This document shows, piece after piece, positions 53,050-63,337 of a stretch of DNA of 64,000 nt. The stretch is from NCBI RefSeq assembly GCF_002858935.1, contig NZ_PJRT01000031.1:124001-188000 (forward strand), read 5' to 3'. The stretch is from Pantoea endophytica (GTDB lineage: Bacteria; Pseudomonadota; Gammaproteobacteria; Enterobacterales; Enterobacteriaceae). Position numbers and translations under genes: made by a program. The notes under the pieces were generated by a model. That model did not search any database. It was not told the origin of the DNA and saw nothing but the letters and a program-made list of their open reading frames with translations. Each line of letters begins with the position of its first letter. Within the stretch, counting starts at the first letter, position 1.

Positions 53050-53966
53050 TCGTCCCAGCGCTGGTGCGCGCGGCGCAGCTGGCGTGCCGAGGAGAATCCG
53101 GCGGCCAGCGCCGCTTTCTCCGCCGCTTCGCCCTGCTGCTGGCGTTGCCGCGCAATCACTAAGCGCAGCTGTTCGTGGTATTCGCGCACGCTGATGCCCA
53201 GATGCTGGCGGAACAGGCGCGTCAGATGACGCTCGCTGACGTGCGCCCGTTCGGCCAGCGCGGTAAGCGACCAATCATGTTCGGGATGGGCAATCATCAC
53301 ATCCTGCGCGCGATGAATCGCCGGATGCATGTGATTGCGATAGCGCAGCCACGGCGACAGTTGCGGATCGTCGCCGGAACGGCGGAACCACACCACCATT
53401 TCGCGCGCCACTTTCAATGCCTGCGGCGCGCCGCACAGCCGATTGATGAGATGCAGCGCCAGATCGATACCCGCAGTAATGCCCGCGCTGGTCCAGATGC
53501 CGCCATCTTCGACGAAAACCCGGTTATCTTTTACCAACGCCGCTGGCGCTGCCGCTTTCAGACGCGGTAACACATCATGATGCGTGGTGCATTGGATGCC
53601 ATCCAGCAACCCCGCCTGCGCTGAAAGCAGTGCGCCGGAACAGATGCACACCAGCGTGATGCGCTGATCGGTAATCGCCGCCTGCTGCTGGCGCAGCCAG
53701 TCACGAGCTTTCGCGGCCGGTTCGGTGTCGAAACAGACGCGCGAATCGTGTACGCCAGGCACCACCAGCAGGCTGTTTGCCGGCAGTTGCGCGGGCAAGG
53801 GCGCGATGTCGGCGAGGGTCATGCCGGTGGAGCACAGCACGCTCGGCTGCGGGCCGATGTAGTGCAGCGCGAAGTGGCCGTCGGCCAGCTGCAGGGTTTC
53901 AGCGGGGCCAGTGAGATCCAGCGCCATCACGCCGGGAAGCACGAGAAAGAAGACGGACTGCGGCAT
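53034..53966 (-). CDS. GlxA-type AraC-family regulator (DJ-1/PfpI domain plus AraC HTH)
   Basis: 310-aa regulator. An N-terminal DJ-1/PfpI-like domain (residues about 4-175, with VCICSGALLSAQAGLLDG around the nucleophile-elbow Cys) is joined to a C-terminal AraC DNA-binding domain (SLTALAERAHVSERHLTRLF and AALAAGFSSARQLRRAHQRW). The ATG at 53966 follows GGAGCTCACC. The longer in-frame extension runs through the repeat at 54001-54102 and is rejected. The 3' end overlaps the convergent wecH end by 16 bp. Target genes are unknown. Confidence 0.87.
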   Translation of the reverse strand: MPQSVFFLVLPGVMALDLTGPAETLQLADGHFALHYIGPQPSVLCSTGMTLADIAPLPAQLPANSLLVVPGVHDSRVCFDTEPAAKARDWLRQQQAAITDQRITLVCICSGALLSAQAGLLDGIQCTTHHDVLPRLKAAAPAALVKDNRVFVEDGGIWTSAGITAGIDLALHLINRLCGAPQALKVAREMVVWFRRSGDDPQLSPWLRYRNHMHPAIHRAQDVMIAHPEHDWSLTALAERAHVSERHLTRLFRQHLGISVREYHEQLRLVIARQRQQQGEAAEKAALAAGFSSARQLRRAHQRWDDQLTR

Positions 53967-54000
53967 GGTGAGCTCCGGTTGGGTTTGGTGTGTTTTTCCC

Positions 54001-54102
54001 CCCTCACCCCAACCCTCTCCCGTAAACGGGCGAGGGAGCTGATCGTGCGTATACTCTCGATCGGTTCCCTCTCCTGCTTGCGGGAGAGGGCTAGGGTGAG
54101 GG
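54001..54102. repeat. Cruciform repeat with two inner hairpins
   Basis: Outer arms CCCTCACCC (54001-54009) and GGGTGAGGG (54094-54102) enclose two hairpins, CCCTCTCCCGT...GGGCGAGGG (54013-54036) and CCCTCTCC...GGGAGAGGG (54067-54090). This cloverleaf-like layout is a common dispersed enterobacterial/proteobacterial repeat type. It sits between the AraC-type gene and xylB. Confidence 0.8.
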
Positions 54103-54192
54103 CAAATCAGGCCACTACATTTAACACAAACCCCCAATCATACCCGATAAAAACCCCAACACCCTGCCAAATCCAGCCATCACCCTCCCACA

Positions 54193-55635
54193 TCAAGACA
54201 TCAACGGCTGCAACTGCTGATACAAGCGCGCAAACACCTCGCGCTGTGGCTGATACGCCTGATGCCGCGTCGCATCCGGTTGATGCCGCTGCGCCAGTTC
54301 CAGCGACGGCCATTCGCTCGCCGGATCAACCGCCAGCTGCGCCAGTCGCGCCGCACCCAGCGCCGGACCGACTTCGCCGCCATGACAATAATCCAGCGTT
54401 TGCCCGCTGATATCCGCCAGCATCTGACGCCAGTACGCACTTCGCGCGCCGCCGCCAATCAGCATCACGGTTTTCGGCTGCACGCCGCACTCATGCACCG
54501 CATCCATGCCTTCGGCCAGCGCGAAGCCCACGCCTTCCAGCACCGCGCGCGCCAGTTCTGGTCGGCCATGCTGATGCGTTAAACCAAAGAACACGCCCTG
54601 CGCCTGCGGATTGTTATGCGGCGTGCGCTCGCCAGAAAGATAGGGCAGGAACCACACTGGCGGCACATCGCTGCGCGCTTTTTCCGCCTCACTTAGCAGT
54701 TGCGGCACATCGGCGCAGCCGGTCAGCGCCGCCGCCCAATCGAGGCAGGAAGCCGCGCTGAGAATCACCGACATCAGATGCCAGCGCTGCGGAAGCGCGT
54801 GGCAAAAGCTGTGCACCGCACGCTGTGGATTGCTGAGATAGCCGTCGCTCACCAGGAAATAGACGCCCGACGTGCCGAGCGACAGCATGCCTTGTCCCGG
54901 CTCAACCATGCCGACACCCACCGCACCCGCCGCGTTATCGCCACCGCCCGCCACCAGCGGCACACTTTGCATGCCCCAACGCGCGGCGACATCTGGCAAC
55001 AAGGTGCCGGTGATCTGATTGCCTTCAAACAGTTGCGGCATCTGGCTGCGTTGCAAATCGCAGGCGTTGAGCATCTCATCGCTCCAGTCGCGCTGCGCCA
55101 CATCCAGCCACATCGTTCCCGCCGCGTCCGACATGTCGCTGGCGAACTCACCGCTCATGCGCAAGCGCAGATAATCCTTTGGCAGCAGCACTTTAGCCAC
55201 CTGAGCAAAAACCTGCGGCTCATGCTGTTTTACCCACAGCAGCTTAGGCGCGGTAAAGCCAGGCATCATCAGGTTGCCGGTGATGCGACGCGAATCCGGC
55301 ACGCGCTTCTCCAGTTCCTGACACTGCTCGCCGCTACGCCCGTCATTCCATAAAATCGCCGGACGCAGCACCCGACTCTCGCTATCCAGCAAGGTGGCAC
55401 CGTGCATCTGCCCGCTCAGGCCAATCGCCTTCACGCCGCTGAGATCGTGCTGCTGGGCCAGCGCCTGCATGGCACGATCGGTCGCCCGCCACCAGCTTTC
55501 GGCATCTTGCTCGCTCCATAACGGCTGCGGCCGCGACACCTCCAGCGGCGCACTCTCCACTGCAATCACTTTGCCGTGCGCATCCAGCAATGCCACTTTC
55601 ACGCCGGAGGTGCCTAAATCGATGCCGATAACCAT
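54193..55635 (-). CDS. xylB: Xylulokinase
   Basis: 480-aa FGGY-family sugar kinase phosphorylating D-xylulose to xylulose 5-phosphate. It has the N-terminal phosphate loop MVIGIDLGTSGVKVALLDAH, the catalytic Asp region VVAGGGDNAAGAVGVG-type (here PLVAGGGDNAAGAVGVGMVE) and LIGGGARSAYWRQMLADISG. It lies 17 bp after xylA. Length matches E. coli (484). Confidence 0.96.
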   Translation of the reverse strand: MVIGIDLGTSGVKVALLDAHGKVIAVESAPLEVSRPQPLWSEQDAESWWRATDRAMQALAQQHDLSGVKAIGLSGQMHGATLLDSESRVLRPAILWNDGRSGEQCQELEKRVPDSRRITGNLMMPGFTAPKLLWVKQHEPQVFAQVAKVLLPKDYLRLRMSGEFASDMSDAAGTMWLDVAQRDWSDEMLNACDLQRSQMPQLFEGNQITGTLLPDVAARWGMQSVPLVAGGGDNAAGAVGVGMVEPGQGMLSLGTSGVYFLVSDGYLSNPQRAVHSFCHALPQRWHLMSVILSAASCLDWAAALTGCADVPQLLSEAEKARSDVPPVWFLPYLSGERTPHNNPQAQGVFFGLTHQHGRPELARAVLEGVGFALAEGMDAVHECGVQPKTVMLIGGGARSAYWRQMLADISGQTLDYCHGGEVGPALGAARLAQLAVDPASEWPSLELAQRHQPDATRHQAYQPQREVFARLYQQLQPLMS

Positions 55636-55652
55636 GCTGCGCTCCTGAAAAG

Positions 55653-56975
55653 TTAAAAATCAAACAAGTAGTGATTCACCAGATTCTCCAGCTGTTCCTG
55701 GCGTCCACTACGATGCTGTGGATTAAATTGCTGTTGCTGCGCCTGTTCCGCCAGCGCGGCAAGGGAAAATTCTCCCTTCAGGATCTGCTGTCCGAACTCG
55801 CCGTTCCAGCCGCTGTAGCGCTGCGCCACACGCTTATCCAGCTCGCCATCCGCCACCATGCGTGCCGCGACTTTCAACGCCAGCGCCATGGTATCCATTG
55901 CGCCGATATGGCCGTAGAACAGGTCATATTTATCGGTGCTCTGGCGGCGGACTTTGGCATCAAAGTTTAAGCCGCCGGTGGTAAATCCGCCCGCTTTGAT
56001 AATTTCGTACAGCACCAGCGCATTCTCTTCCACGCTGACCGGGAACTGGTCGGTATCCCAGCCACACTGTATATCGCCACGGTTAGCATCCACCGAGCCA
56101 AAAATGCCCAGCGCAATGGCCGTTGCGATCTCATGATGGAATGAGTGCCCCGCCAGCGTCGCATGGTTGGCTTCCACATTCACTTTGATCTCTTTCTCCA
56201 GCCCGAACTGCTTCAGGAAGCCATAAACTGTCGCGACATCATAGTCATACTGATGTTTCGTCGGCTCCTGTGGCTTAGGTTCAATCAGCAACATACCGTG
56301 GAAACCGATCTTATGTTTGTGCTCCACCACCATCTGCATAAACCGGCCAATCTGCTCGCGCTCCTGACGCAGATCGGTATTCAGCAGGGTTTCATACCCT
56401 TCGCGTCCGCCCCACAGCACATAGTTCTCGCCGCCCAGAGTTTGCGTGGCCTGCATGGCGCTGCACACCTGGCTGGCGGCCCAGGCAAAAATTTCCGGAT
56501 CCGGATTGGTCGCCGCACCCGCACCGTAACGCGGATGGGTAAAGCAGTTGGCGGTTCCCCACAGCAGTTTCACGCCCGTTTCCTGCTGTTTCTCCAGTAA
56601 TTTATCGGTCATCACCGCGAAATTTTCACGATAGCTTTTCAGCGAATCGCCTTCCGGTGAGACATCCACATCGTGGAAGCAGTAATAAGGCACATTCAGT
56701 TTATGGAAGAACTCAAAGGCGACATCGGCCTTTTGCTTCGCCAGCTCAAGCGCATCACCCGGCTTCTGCCACGGACGATCAAACGCGCCAACGCCAAACA
56801 TATCCGCGCCGTTCCAGCAGAAGGTATGCCAGTAACAGGCTGCAAAGCGCAGATGCTCCGCCATGGTTTTACCGAGAATCACCTCGTCCGGGTTGTAATG
56901 ACGAAACGCCAGAGGATTGCGGGTATTACTCCCTTCATAACGAACGCGATCAAGCTGGTCGAAATAGGCGTGCAT
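55653..56975 (-). CDS. xylA: Xylose isomerase
   Basis: 440-aa metal-dependent isomerase converting xylose to xylulose, identical in length to E. coli XylA. Active-site motifs are visible: [12 protein letters not shown] (His/Asp), [34 protein letters not shown] (metal Glu and Lys), [17 protein letters not shown] and [15 protein letters not shown]. It is divergent from xylFGH and first in xylAB. The ATG at 56975 follows TAAGGAGC. Confidence 0.97.
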   Translation of the reverse strand: MHAYFDQLDRVRYEGSNTRNPLAFRHYNPDEVILGKTMAEHLRFAACYWHTFCWNGADMFGVGAFDRPWQKPGDALELAKQKADVAFEFFHKLNVPYYCFHDVDVSPEGDSLKSYRENFAVMTDKLLEKQQETGVKLLWGTANCFTHPRYGAGAATNPDPEIFAWAASQVCSAMQATQTLGGENYVLWGGREGYETLLNTDLRQEREQIGRFMQMVVEHKHKIGFHGMLLIEPKPQEPTKHQYDYDVATVYGFLKQFGLEKEIKVNVEANHATLAGHSFHHEIATAIALGIFGSVDANRGDIQCGWDTDQFPVSVEENALVLYEIIKAGGFTTGGLNFDAKVRRQSTDKYDLFYGHIGAMDTMALALKVAARMVADGELDKRVAQRYSGWNGEFGQQILKGEFSLAALAEQAQQQQFNPQHRSGRQEQLENLVNHYLFDF

Positions 56976-57320
56976 AGTTAGCTCCTTAGCATGAGGACCC
57001 GAATGGTCAGCTTTGAGCGGTTATTGTGATGATGTAATTTACTGCTGCTCAATTACGATATTTAACACTCAACGTAAGATAATTATTATTTGTGCGCCAG
57101 CTCGCAAAATAATGTCGTTATTTTCATTCAGCCTCTCTCACGTCGTTTTTTCTGAAAGCGTTGAAATATCGATCGCGCTCATAAAATCGCAAATAAACCA
57201 AAAAACGTAATAGCCGGATAAAAATCAGTAATTGATGTCATCTGAAACTCAGGGCAACAATTCATCGGCCTGGTTATCAGCCTTACAACGACAACAGCCT
57301 CAACCTACAGGATTAATACC
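56976..57320. promoter_or_regulatory. xylA-xylF divergent control region (possible XylR site)
   Basis: 345-bp A/T-rich gap with no gene. By analogy with E. coli it must hold both xyl promoters and the XylR sites. A loosely repeated pair, GAAATATCGATCGC and ATAAAATCGCAAAT (57163-57194), is the best XylR candidate by eye. No confident CRP site was recognised. Confidence 0.45.
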
Positions 57321-58313
57321 ATGAACATGAAAAAATCACTGTTGGCCGCCTGCGCGGCTCTGGCCCTGTTTAGTCACGCGGGTAGCGCTAAAGAAGTCAA
57401 AATCGGTATGGCTATTGATGATTTACGTCTGGAACGCTGGCAAAAAGATCGCGATATCTTTGTTAAACAAGCCGAATCACTGGGCGCCAAAGTGTTTGTG
57501 CAATCGGCCAACGGCAACGAAGAAACGCAGATGTCGCAAATTGAAAATATGATTAATCGTGGCGTCGATGTATTGGTCATCATTCCTTATAACGGCCAGG
57601 TTTTAAGTAACGTGGTGGCAGAAGCGAAACGTGAAGGCATTAAAGTGTTGGCGTATGACCGCATGATAAATAACGCCGATATTGATTTTTATATCTCATT
57701 CGATAATGAGAAAGTGGGCGAATTACAGGCCGAAAGTATTGTGAAGCAAGTACCAAAAGGTAATTACTTTCTGATGGGTGGCTCGCCGGTGGATAATAAC
57801 GCGCGCCTGTTCCGTGCCGGTCAGATGAAAGTGTTAAAACCTTATATTGATAATGGCAGCATTAAAGTGGTCGGCGATCAGTGGGTTGATGCGTGGCTGC
57901 CGGAAAATGCGCTGAAAATAATGGAGAACGCCTTAACCGCAAACAGCAACCACATTGATGCCGTTGTGGCGTCGAATGATGCCACCGCAGGCGGTGCGAT
58001 TCAGGCATTAAGCGCGCAGGGACTTTCCGGCAAAGTCGCGATCTCCGGCCAGGATGCCGATCTCGCCGCCATCAAACGCATTATGAACGGCACGCAAACC
58101 ATGACGGTTTACAAACCCATCACCGAACTGGCGACTGAAGCAGCCAAAATCGCGGTGGAACTCGGTGACGACAAACAACCCGCCAGCAACAGCAAGCTGA
58201 ATAATGGCCTGAAAGATGTGCCATCGCGCCTGCTGAATCCTATTCCGGTGAACAAAGACAACATTGAAAGCACGGTAGTCAAAGACGGCTTCCACAAGCA
58301 GAGCGAACTCTGA
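57321..58313 (+). CDS. xylF: D-xylose ABC transporter, periplasmic binding protein
   Basis: 330-aa sugar-binding protein of the ribose/xylose class with a signal peptide ([20 protein letters not shown], then GSAKEVK). [40 protein letters not shown] and [20 protein letters not shown] are typical of XylF. Two ATG codons (57321 and 57327) are possible. First gene of xylFGH, divergent from xylA. Confidence 0.96.
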   Translation: MNMKKSLLAACAALALFSHAGSAKEVKIGMAIDDLRLERWQKDRDIFVKQAESLGAKVFVQSANGNEETQMSQIENMINRGVDVLVIIPYNGQVLSNVVAEAKREGIKVLAYDRMINNADIDFYISFDNEKVGELQAESIVKQVPKGNYFLMGGSPVDNNARLFRAGQMKVLKPYIDNGSIKVVGDQWVDAWLPENALKIMENALTANSNHIDAVVASNDATAGGAIQALSAQGLSGKVAISGQDADLAAIKRIMNGTQTMTVYKPITELATEAAKIAVELGDDKQPASNSKLNNGLKDVPSRLLNPIPVNKDNIESTVVKDGFHKQSEL

Positions 58314-58341
58314 GGCGCGAGCCCGTAAAGGAGAGAGGCCG

Positions 58342-59862
58342 ATGTTGCTGGAAATGAACCATATCACCAAGCGTTTCGGCGCGGTGAAAGCCCTGGATGA
58401 CGTGAGCCTGCAGCTGGAAGCCGGTGAAGTGATGTCGCTGTGCGGCGAAAACGGCTCGGGGAAATCGACCCTGATGAAGATCCTGTGCGGGCTGTATCCG
58501 CACGGTGACTTTGAAGGCAGTATCCATTTTGCGGGCGACGAGATTCAGGCGCAGACCATTCGTGATACCGAACGCAAAGGGATCGTGATCATCCATCAAG
58601 AGCTGGCGCTGGTGCGGCAGCTGACGGTGATGGAGAACATTTTCCTCGGCGCAGAGCTGGGACGTTTCGGCATGGTGGATGACGAAACCATGACGTTGCG
58701 TTGCCAGCAGCTGCTGGAGCGGGTCAAGCTGCAGGTATCGCCGGATACGCGCGTCGGCGAACTGGGATTAGGCCAGCAACAGCTGGTGGAGATTGCACGC
58801 GCCTTGAATAAACAGGTGCGCCTGCTGATCCTCGACGAACCGACCTCTTCGCTCACCGAACAGGAAACGGAGGTGCTGCTTAGCATCATCAAAAACCTGC
58901 GCGAACATGGCATCGCCTGCATCTACATTTCGCACAAACTCAACGAGGTAAAAGCGATTTCGGACACCGTCTGCGTGATCCGCGACGGTCAGCATATCGC
59001 GACCCGCGCGGCCGCCGGGCTGAGTGAGGATGACATCATCACCATGATGGTCGGGCGCGAGCTGACGGCGCTCTATCCGCATAGCCCACACGAGATTGGC
59101 GAAAACCTGTTGCAGGTAGAGAACCTCACGGCGTGGCATCCCATCAACCGCCATATCCGCCGGGTGGATAACGTCTCTTTTAGCCTGAAGCGCGGCGAAA
59201 TTCTTGGCATTGCCGGGCTGGTTGGTGCCGGGCGAACCGAAACCGTGCAGTGTCTGTTTGGCGTTTGGCCGGGACGCTGGCAGGGCGATATTCATATCAA
59301 CGGCAAGAAAGTCCGTATCAAGGACTGCCGCGCCGCCATCGCGCACGGCATCGCGATGGTGCCGGAAGATCGCAAAAAGGATGGCATCGTGCCGCTAATG
59401 GGCGTGGGCAAAAACATTACGCTGGCCGCGCTGGACCAATTTAGCCCCCGGCTTTCGCTGCTGGATGACGCGCAGGAACAACAGGCAATTAATCAGGCCA
59501 TTACGCGATTGCGGGTGAAAACCTCGTCGGCGGAACTGCCGATTGGTCGCCTGAGCGGCGGCAATCAACAGAAAGCGATCCTCGCTAAATGCCTGCTGCT
59601 CAATCCAAAAATCTTAATTCTTGATGAGCCTACACGCGGCATTGATGTGGGCGCGCGCCAGGAAATATATCTGCTGATCAATTCGCTAGTGCAGCAAGGG
59701 ATTGCCGTGATTGTCATTTCGTCTGAGCTGCCCGAAGTGCTGGGCCTGAGCGATCGGGTTTTGGTGATGCATGAAGGCAAAATCAAAGCCGATCTGATTA
59801 ACGATAACCTGACTCAGGAGCAGGTGATGGAAGCCGCCCTGCGGAGTGAACACTATGTTTAA
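58342..59862 (+). CDS. xylG: D-xylose ABC transporter, ATP-binding protein
   Basis: 506-aa ATPase with two fused nucleotide-binding domains, as is usual for CUT2 sugar importers. The first has Walker [12 protein letters not shown] and Walker [13 protein letters not shown]. The second has a degenerate P-loop ([13 protein letters not shown]), signature [15 protein letters not shown] and Walker [13 protein letters not shown]. It ends inside xylH (8-bp overlap). Confidence 0.96.
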   Translation: MLLEMNHITKRFGAVKALDDVSLQLEAGEVMSLCGENGSGKSTLMKILCGLYPHGDFEGSIHFAGDEIQAQTIRDTERKGIVIIHQELALVRQLTVMENIFLGAELGRFGMVDDETMTLRCQQLLERVKLQVSPDTRVGELGLGQQQLVEIARALNKQVRLLILDEPTSSLTEQETEVLLSIIKNLREHGIACIYISHKLNEVKAISDTVCVIRDGQHIATRAAAGLSEDDIITMMVGRELTALYPHSPHEIGENLLQVENLTAWHPINRHIRRVDNVSFSLKRGEILGIAGLVGAGRTETVQCLFGVWPGRWQGDIHINGKKVRIKDCRAAIAHGIAMVPEDRKKDGIVPLMGVGKNITLAALDQFSPRLSLLDDAQEQQAINQAITRLRVKTSSAELPIGRLSGGNQQKAILAKCLLLNPKILILDEPTRGIDVGARQEIYLLINSLVQQGIAVIVISSELPEVLGLSDRVLVMHEGKIKADLINDNLTQEQVMEAALRSEHYV

Positions 59863-61036
59863 GACCGAAAGTACGCAACGCGGCCTCACTACGCCGGGTA
59901 AAGGTGCGCCAGGTAAATTCTCGCTGCCAAATCTGCAGGTGCTGGTGATGCTGGGTGCGATTGTGCTAATCGCCCTGTTCTTCACCTGGACCACCGACGG
60001 TGCCTGGCTCAGCGCACGTAATGTTTCCAACCTGCTGCGCCAGACCGCCATCACCGGCATTCTTGCGGTCGGCATGGTGTTCGTCATTATCTCTGCGGAG
60101 ATCGATCTCTCGGTGGGTTCGATGATGGGGTTGCTCGGCGGTGCTGCAGCTATCTTTGACGTCTGGCTCGGTTGGCCGCTGCCGCTCACCATCGTCGTGA
60201 CTTTGGTGATGGGTTTGCTGCTCGGCACCTGGAACGGCTGGTGGGTGGCCTATCGCAAAGTTCCGTCGTTTATTGTCACGCTGGCGGGGATGCTGGCGTT
60301 TCGCGGCATTCTGGTCGGCATCACCGATGGCACCACGGTAGCGCCTACCAGCCCGGCGATGTCGCAGATTGGCCAAAGCTATCTGCCCGGCGGGATCGGA
60401 TTTGGCTTCGGCTTTGCTGGCCTAGCGCTCTTTATCCTCTGGCAATGGCGCTTGCGCCTGCGTCGCCAACAGCTTGGTCTCGCGCAAACTTCCGTCAGCG
60501 GAGCGCTGGTGCGGCAGGTTGTCACCGCTGTTTTGGTGTTAGGCGCGATCTGGCTGCTCAACGATTATCGCGGCGTGCCAACGCCGGTCTTGCTGCTGGC
60601 GCTGCTGCTGCTCGGCGGCATGTTTATGGCGACGCGCACGGCCTTTGGTCGCCGGATTTATGCCATCGGTGGCAACCTGGATGCCGCGCGCCTTTCCGGT
60701 ATTAATGTGGCCCGCACCAAGCTGGCGGTCTTCGCCATCAATGGCGTGATGGTGGCGATTGCTGGCCTGATCCTGAGCTCACGCCTTGGCGCGGGTTCGC
60801 CTTCAGCAGGCAACATTGCCGAACTGGATGCCATCGCCGCCTGCGTGATTGGCGGCACCAGCCTGGCGGGCGGCGTTGGCTCGGTGGCGGGCGCGGTCAT
60901 CGGCGCATTTATCATGGCGTCGCTGGATAACGGCATGAGCATGATGGATGTCCCGACCTTTTGGCAGTACATCGTCAAGGGCGCAATCCTGCTGCTGGCA
61001 GTGTGGATGGATACCGCGACGCGCCGCCGGGTGTAA
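59855..61036 (+). CDS. xylH: D-xylose ABC transporter, permease
   Basis: 393-aa inner-membrane permease, same length as E. coli XylH, with about ten helices. [37 protein letters not shown] and [20 protein letters not shown] are near-identical to E. coli. The ATG at 59855 is preferred over a GTG nine bases upstream. It completes the xylose importer. Confidence 0.96.
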   Translation: MFKTESTQRGLTTPGKGAPGKFSLPNLQVLVMLGAIVLIALFFTWTTDGAWLSARNVSNLLRQTAITGILAVGMVFVIISAEIDLSVGSMMGLLGGAAAIFDVWLGWPLPLTIVVTLVMGLLLGTWNGWWVAYRKVPSFIVTLAGMLAFRGILVGITDGTTVAPTSPAMSQIGQSYLPGGIGFGFGFAGLALFILWQWRLRLRRQQLGLAQTSVSGALVRQVVTAVLVLGAIWLLNDYRGVPTPVLLLALLLLGGMFMATRTAFGRRIYAIGGNLDAARLSGINVARTKLAVFAINGVMVAIAGLILSSRLGAGSPSAGNIAELDAIAACVIGGTSLAGGVGSVAGAVIGAFIMASLDNGMSMMDVPTFWQYIVKGAILLLAVWMDTATRRRV

Positions 61037-61129
61037 TCGCGTGGGGGATCACAATGTGGTGCAAATTCTTTCTGCTGTCCGTCATGCCATGCTATGCAAG
61101 GTGCTGTCGATTTAGGAGAGTGCGCCACG

Positions 61130-62308
61130 ATGCATGAGAAACGCTTTCGCATTACGTTGCTGTTCAACGCCAATAAGGTCTATGACCGCCAGGTGGTTGA
61201 GGGCGTCGGTGAGTATTTACAGGCATCACAAACGGATTGGGACATTTTCATTGAAGAGGATTTTCGTTGCCGCATCGACAATATCCGTGAATGGCTGGGC
61301 GACGGGGTTATCGCCGATTACGACGATCCCTCGATTGAAAAACTGCTGGCGAACGTGTCGGTGCCGATAGTCGGCGTTGGCGGATCGTACCATCAGCCGC
61401 AGGACTATCCGCCGGTGCATTACATCGCCACCGACAACGCCGCGCTGGTCGAGAGCGCCTTTTTGCATTTGAAAGAGAAAGGCGTGAACCGCTTTGCATT
61501 CTATGGCTTGCCCGCAGCCAGCGGCAAACGCTGGGCGCAAGAGCGTGAACATGCGTTTCGCCAGCTGGTGGCGCGCGAGCGTTATCAAGGCGTGGTTTAT
61601 CAGGGCATGGAAACCGCGCCGGAAAATTGGCAGCACGCTCAAAACCGTCTGGCTGACTGGCTGCAAACCCTGCCGCAGCAAACCGGCATTATCGCCGTCA
61701 CCGATGCCCGTGCGCGCCATCTGCTGCAGGCCTGTGAATACCTCAAAATTCCGGTGCCGGAGAAGCTCACGGTGATCGGGATTGATAACGAGGAACTGAC
61801 GCGTTATCTGTCGCGGGTGGCGCTCTCGTCCGTGGCGCAGGGTTCACGCCAGATGGGTTATCAGGCGGCAAAACTGCTGCATCGCCTGCTGGATAATCAG
61901 CCTCTGCAACTGCAACGAATTCTGGTTCCACCGGTGAAAGTTATTGCGCGCCGCTCCACCGATTTCCGCTCCTTGCACGATCCCGCAGTGATTCAGGCGA
62001 TGCATTACATCCGCTTCAACGCCTGCAAAGGCATTAAAGTTGAACAGGTGCTGGATGCCATCGGCATCTCACGATCGAATCTGGAAAAACGCTTCCGTGA
62101 TGAAACCGGCGACACCATTCACGCCATGATTCACCGCGAAAAACTGGAGAAAGCGCGCGAGCTGCTGGCGTGTTCTTCGCTGAGCATCAATGAGATCTCA
62201 CAAATGTGTGGTTACCCGTCGCTGCAATATTTCTATTCGGTGTTTAAAAAGAGTTACGCCAATACGCCGAAGGAGTATCGGCAGCTTCACGGTGAAAACG
62301 TGCTGTGA
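61130..62308 (+). CDS. xylR: Xylose operon activator XylR
   Basis: 392-aa AraC-family activator. The N-terminal xylose-binding LacI/PBP-like domain ([20 protein letters not shown] to about residue 270) is joined to a C-terminal AraC DNA-binding domain ([20 protein letters not shown] and [20 protein letters not shown]). Length equals E. coli XylR. The ATG at 61130 follows TAGGAGAG. It activates xylAB and xylFGH when xylose is bound. Confidence 0.96.
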   Translation: MHEKRFRITLLFNANKVYDRQVVEGVGEYLQASQTDWDIFIEEDFRCRIDNIREWLGDGVIADYDDPSIEKLLANVSVPIVGVGGSYHQPQDYPPVHYIATDNAALVESAFLHLKEKGVNRFAFYGLPAASGKRWAQEREHAFRQLVARERYQGVVYQGMETAPENWQHAQNRLADWLQTLPQQTGIIAVTDARARHLLQACEYLKIPVPEKLTVIGIDNEELTRYLSRVALSSVAQGSRQMGYQAAKLLHRLLDNQPLQLQRILVPPVKVIARRSTDFRSLHDPAVIQAMHYIRFNACKGIKVEQVLDAIGISRSNLEKRFRDETGDTIHAMIHREKLEKARELLACSSLSINEISQMCGYPSLQYFYSVFKKSYANTPKEYRQLHGENVL

Positions 62309-62369
62309 CGCACGGCTGAGATCAAGAATTCCGCCGTGATTGTCGCTATACTCCTGCGGCATCTTCAAA

Positions 62370-62464
62370 GGAAGATCGTCGTCTCCGGTGAGGCGGCCGG
62401 ATTTCAAATCCGGTTGGGGCCGCCAGCGGTCCTGGGCAGGTTCGACTCCTGTGATCTTCCGCCA
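62370..62464 (+). tRNA. selC: tRNA-Sec (anticodon UCA)
   Basis: 95-nt selenocysteine tRNA. The 5' end GGAAGATCGTCGTCTCCGG pairs with the 3' GATCTTCC, discriminator G and encoded CCA. The anticodon loop TTTCAAA gives TCA (62404-62406) on a CCGGA/TCCGG stem. A long variable arm (GGGGCCGCCAGCGGTCC) and the T-arm CAGGTTCGACTCCTG are intact. It is almost identical to E. coli selC and supplies the UGA decoder for fdoG. Confidence 0.98.
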
Positions 62465-62482
62465 CTTTTTTGTTTCATTCAG

Positions 62483-63142
62483 CTAACTCAACAACCCCGC
62501 CCCCACATTCACCGACAATCCCAAAATCGCCAGATTGAATACAAACGAAATCACCGACTGTAATAGGGCGATTTGCCGCATATCCGTGGTGCCCGTTGCC
62601 ACATCGGCGGTTTGCGATGCTACCGCGATGGTGAAAGAGAAGTAGAGAAAATCCCAGTATCCCGGCTGCTCGGGCTTTTCAGGAAAGATCATCGGCGTGA
62701 CATCCTTGCTGCGCCGCAGATAGTGATGGTGCGCGTAATGCATGGCGAATGACGTCGGAAGCAGCGCCCAGGAAACCACCAAGGTTGCCGCGGTCAGCAG
62801 CAGATGCAGCACGCGCGGCGTTCCCGTCAGGCTCTTCAGCGTGGTGAGTTCCATCAGAATCGCCAGAATGCTGACCAGGCAGGTGAGCGTTACCATACTC
62901 AACACCAGCGTCGCGCTTTCATCCTCGATTTTAGCAATATGCGGAATATCTTTGGCCTCGGTGCCTAGCATGCGCAGCCACAGAAAAGCGAGATAGAGCC
63001 ATGCCAGCACGTTCCAGCCAATCAGCAGACGCTGCAACATGCCCAGGTGCGCAGGCAGGAAGAAATAACAGGCCACGCCAGCCACAATCGAAATCAGCAA
63101 ACGCAGGCGCGCACGAAGATAATGCATCAGAGAAAGGCTCAT
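62483..63142 (-). CDS. DUF1345 family membrane protein
   Basis: 219-aa integral membrane protein with about five helices and the DUF1345 signatures HHHYLRRSKD and YWDFLYFSFTIAVASQTADV, followed by FVFNLAILGLSVNVG. The helix-turn region resembles a two-helix ion-channel pore, but no function is established. It faces selC, ending 18 bp from the tRNA 3' end. Start ATG at 63142. Confidence 0.85.
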   Translation of the reverse strand: MSLSLMHYLRARLRLLISIVAGVACYFFLPAHLGMLQRLLIGWNVLAWLYLAFLWLRMLGTEAKDIPHIAKIEDESATLVLSMVTLTCLVSILAILMELTTLKSLTGTPRVLHLLLTAATLVVSWALLPTSFAMHYAHHHYLRRSKDVTPMIFPEKPEQPGYWDFLYFSFTIAVASQTADVATGTTDMRQIALLQSVISFVFNLAILGLSVNVGAGLLS

Positions 63143-63337
63143 GGTGTCAGAGGCTTAGTGAAGGAAGGTGGATAGGTTAACTGTAGACGCTGATAAAGAG
63201 GTTGTAATTGCGGAGCACCCCAACCGTTTACCAAATCTGCTGCGCTGCAGTTGATAAAATAATCGCCAATCGACTAATGAGCTTCATTGCGTCTCTCTGG
63301 CATACTGTGCACCAGATCCTAAAAGAGCGGAGGCGAC

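Noticed and set aside
53967-54137. N-terminal extension of the GlxA-type regulator
   Set aside because: It consists of translated repeat sequence and the DJ-1 domain starts properly at 53966.
13930-60000. CRISPR array suggested by repeated palindromes
   Set aside because: The copies are kilobases apart with no regular spacing, no spacers and no cas genes; they are dispersed intergenic repeats.
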